Shown here: positions 6,807-7,129 of the stretch, piece after piece
How the letters are laid out: each line of letters begins with the position of its first letter
How positions within the stretch are numbered: the first letter of the stretch is position 1
Source: Gemmatimonadaceae bacterium
GTDB lineage: Bacteria; Gemmatimonadota; Gemmatimonadetes; Gemmatimonadales; Gemmatimonadaceae
Assembly: GCA_013361745.1 (NCBI GenBank)
Contig: JABFXM010000137.1
Location: 1 to 7,129 of the forward strand
DNA: 7,129 nt
Direction: 5' to 3'
The notes under the pieces: model-generated
Database searches by the model: none
The model's input: only the letters and a program-made list of their open reading frames with translations
Told to the model about the DNA's origin: nothing
Position numbers and translations under genes: made by a program

Positions 6807-6821
6807 CTACACGATTGTCAA
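6793..6821 (-). promoter_or_regulatory. Promoter candidate for the susC-susD cluster
   Basis: On the minus strand a perfect TTGACA (6816-6821) is followed after exactly 17 bases by TAAGCT (6793-6798), a half-match to TATAAT. The upstream stretch CTTCCTTACATCTTC is unusually AT/pyrimidine-rich for this window. It points at the susC-like gene and predicts a leader of about 200 nt. The -35 and the spacing are strong, the -10 is weak. It assumes a housekeeping sigma factor of the common type rather than the divergent Bacteroidota consensus. Confidence 0.5.
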
Positions 6822-6894
6822 GAAGATGTAAGGAAGCGTAACTACTGCGCGCCGCGCAAGCCGCGCTCGGGCCCGGCGGATGCGTGCGGGCGCT

Positions 6895-6918
6895 GCCGAT
6901 GCCCGTCAACGCATCGGC
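6895..6918 (-). terminator. Stem-loop directly after the TonB-domain gene
   Basis: GCCGATGC (6895-6902) and GCATCGGC (6911-6918) form a perfect 8-bp stem with an 8-nt loop. The minus-strand stem begins one base after the TGA at 6920-6922. Its position fits an end-of-gene structure, but no T tract follows (the next bases are AGCGCCCGC). It could be a U-less terminator, an mRNA 3' stabiliser, or neither. Confidence 0.4.
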
Positions 6919-6919
6919 C

Positions 6920-7129
6920 TCAGCGCCTTCCGGGGGTCGAGAACTGGAAGCGCATCTGCACGATCTGCCGAACCCGACCGCCGCCCCTTCGACCGGGGAC
7001 GAACGTCGCGCCGCGGAGCGCGTCGTAGACCGCGCGCGACATCAGGATGTGAGGCGACGAGACGATGGCGAAGTGGTCGGCTTCCATCCGCCCGCCCGTG
7101 TCGACGACGAACGCCGCAACCACGAGGCC
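6920..7129 (-). CDS. TonB C-terminal domain protein (C-terminal 69 residues; 5' part beyond the window)
   Basis: The minus strand is open from the right edge to the TGA at 6920-6922. The 69 visible residues match the TonB C-terminal domain: a first strand LVVAAFVVDTGGRMEADHF, then VSS, a helix SRAVYDALRGATFVPGRR, a G-G-R-V-R turn and a last strand RQIVQMRFQF, ending in STPGRR. In TonB this domain sits in the periplasm and grips the TonB box of outer-membrane receptors. Only the C-terminus is visible, so it may be a stand-alone energy transducer or a fusion, for example with a BlaR1-like M56 peptidase. A GTG inside the frame at 7123 is not the start, because the first domain strand already extends upstream of it. 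It lies 340 bp upstream of the susC-like gene on the same strand, suggesting a functional link, but a hairpin and a promoter candidate separate them. Confidence 0.85.
   Translation of the reverse strand, partial: GLVVAAFVVDTGGRMEADHFAIVSSPHILMSRAVYDALRGATFVPGRRGGGRVRQIVQMRFQFSTPGRR

Larger units (their letters stand above)
6580..6919 (-). other. 340-bp non-coding region between the TonB-domain gene and the susC-like gene
   Basis: I find no credible gene on either strand here. In-frame extension of the susC-like gene into 6580-6747 yields an Arg/Glu-rich stretch in front of a perfectly good signal peptide, so it is treated as 5' leader. In minus-strand order the region holds a stem-loop after the upstream gene, an AT-richer patch with promoter elements (about 6793-6840), a 9-bp stem-loop, an all-GC hairpin, a CGAAACGAAAC repeat (6615-6625) and the susC ribosome site (about 6583-6590). 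Confidence 0.7.

Noticed and set aside
6920..7123. Small independent gene of 67 codons starting at the GTG at 7123
   Set aside because: The frame stays open to the window edge and the first strand of the TonB domain begins upstream of that GTG, so this is the tail of a longer gene.
1..7129. CRISPR arrays, tRNA/rRNA genes, insertion sequences, attachment sites
   Set aside because: No regularly spaced repeats, tRNA-like cloverleaf, transposase motif or flanking terminal repeats were noticed on either strand.

Overview
The window is a GC-rich (roughly two-thirds G+C by eye) piece of a bacterial chromosome. All recognisable genes lie on the minus strand, so they read from right to left. A SusC/SusD outer-membrane pair in such a GC-rich background, with a small lipoprotein I cannot assign and a DUF4397 lipoprotein behind it, suggests Gemmatimonadota rather than the usually AT-richer Bacteroidota. 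That placement is inference; there is no rRNA or other phylogenetic marker here.

Layout in transcription order. (1) 7129-6920: the last 69 codons of a protein ending in a TonB C-terminal domain. It is cut by the right edge and followed directly by an 8-bp stem-loop. (2) 6919-6580: a 340-bp non-coding stretch. It holds a good -35/-10 candidate pointing at susC, a 6-bp inverted repeat over the -10, a 9-bp stem-loop near the predicted transcript start and an all-GC hairpin about 60 nt before susC. (3) 6579-3217: a full SusC/RagA-type TonB-dependent transporter (1120 aa). (4) 3149-1452: a full SusD/RagB-type lipoprotein (565 aa). (5) 1435-926: a 169-aa putative lipoprotein of unknown family. (6) 849 to the left edge: a lipoprotein with two DUF4397-like units, almost complete. 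Gaps between the four genes are 67, 16 and 76 bp, so one transcript is plausible.

Working model: SusC and SusD form a TonB-powered 'pedal-bin' importer in the outer membrane. SusD is the surface lid and the DUF4397 lipoprotein may be an extra surface component, in a position comparable to SusE/SusF. The TonB-domain protein upstream could supply energy across the periplasm, although a hairpin and a new promoter candidate separate it from susC. No glycoside hydrolase, peptidase, sigma/anti-sigma pair or sensor lies inside the window, so the substrate cannot be named.

I see no tRNA, rRNA, CRISPR array, insertion sequence or phage gene. The many long plus-strand frames are GC-driven shadows. The least described parts are the 169-aa protein and the four-gene combination itself.
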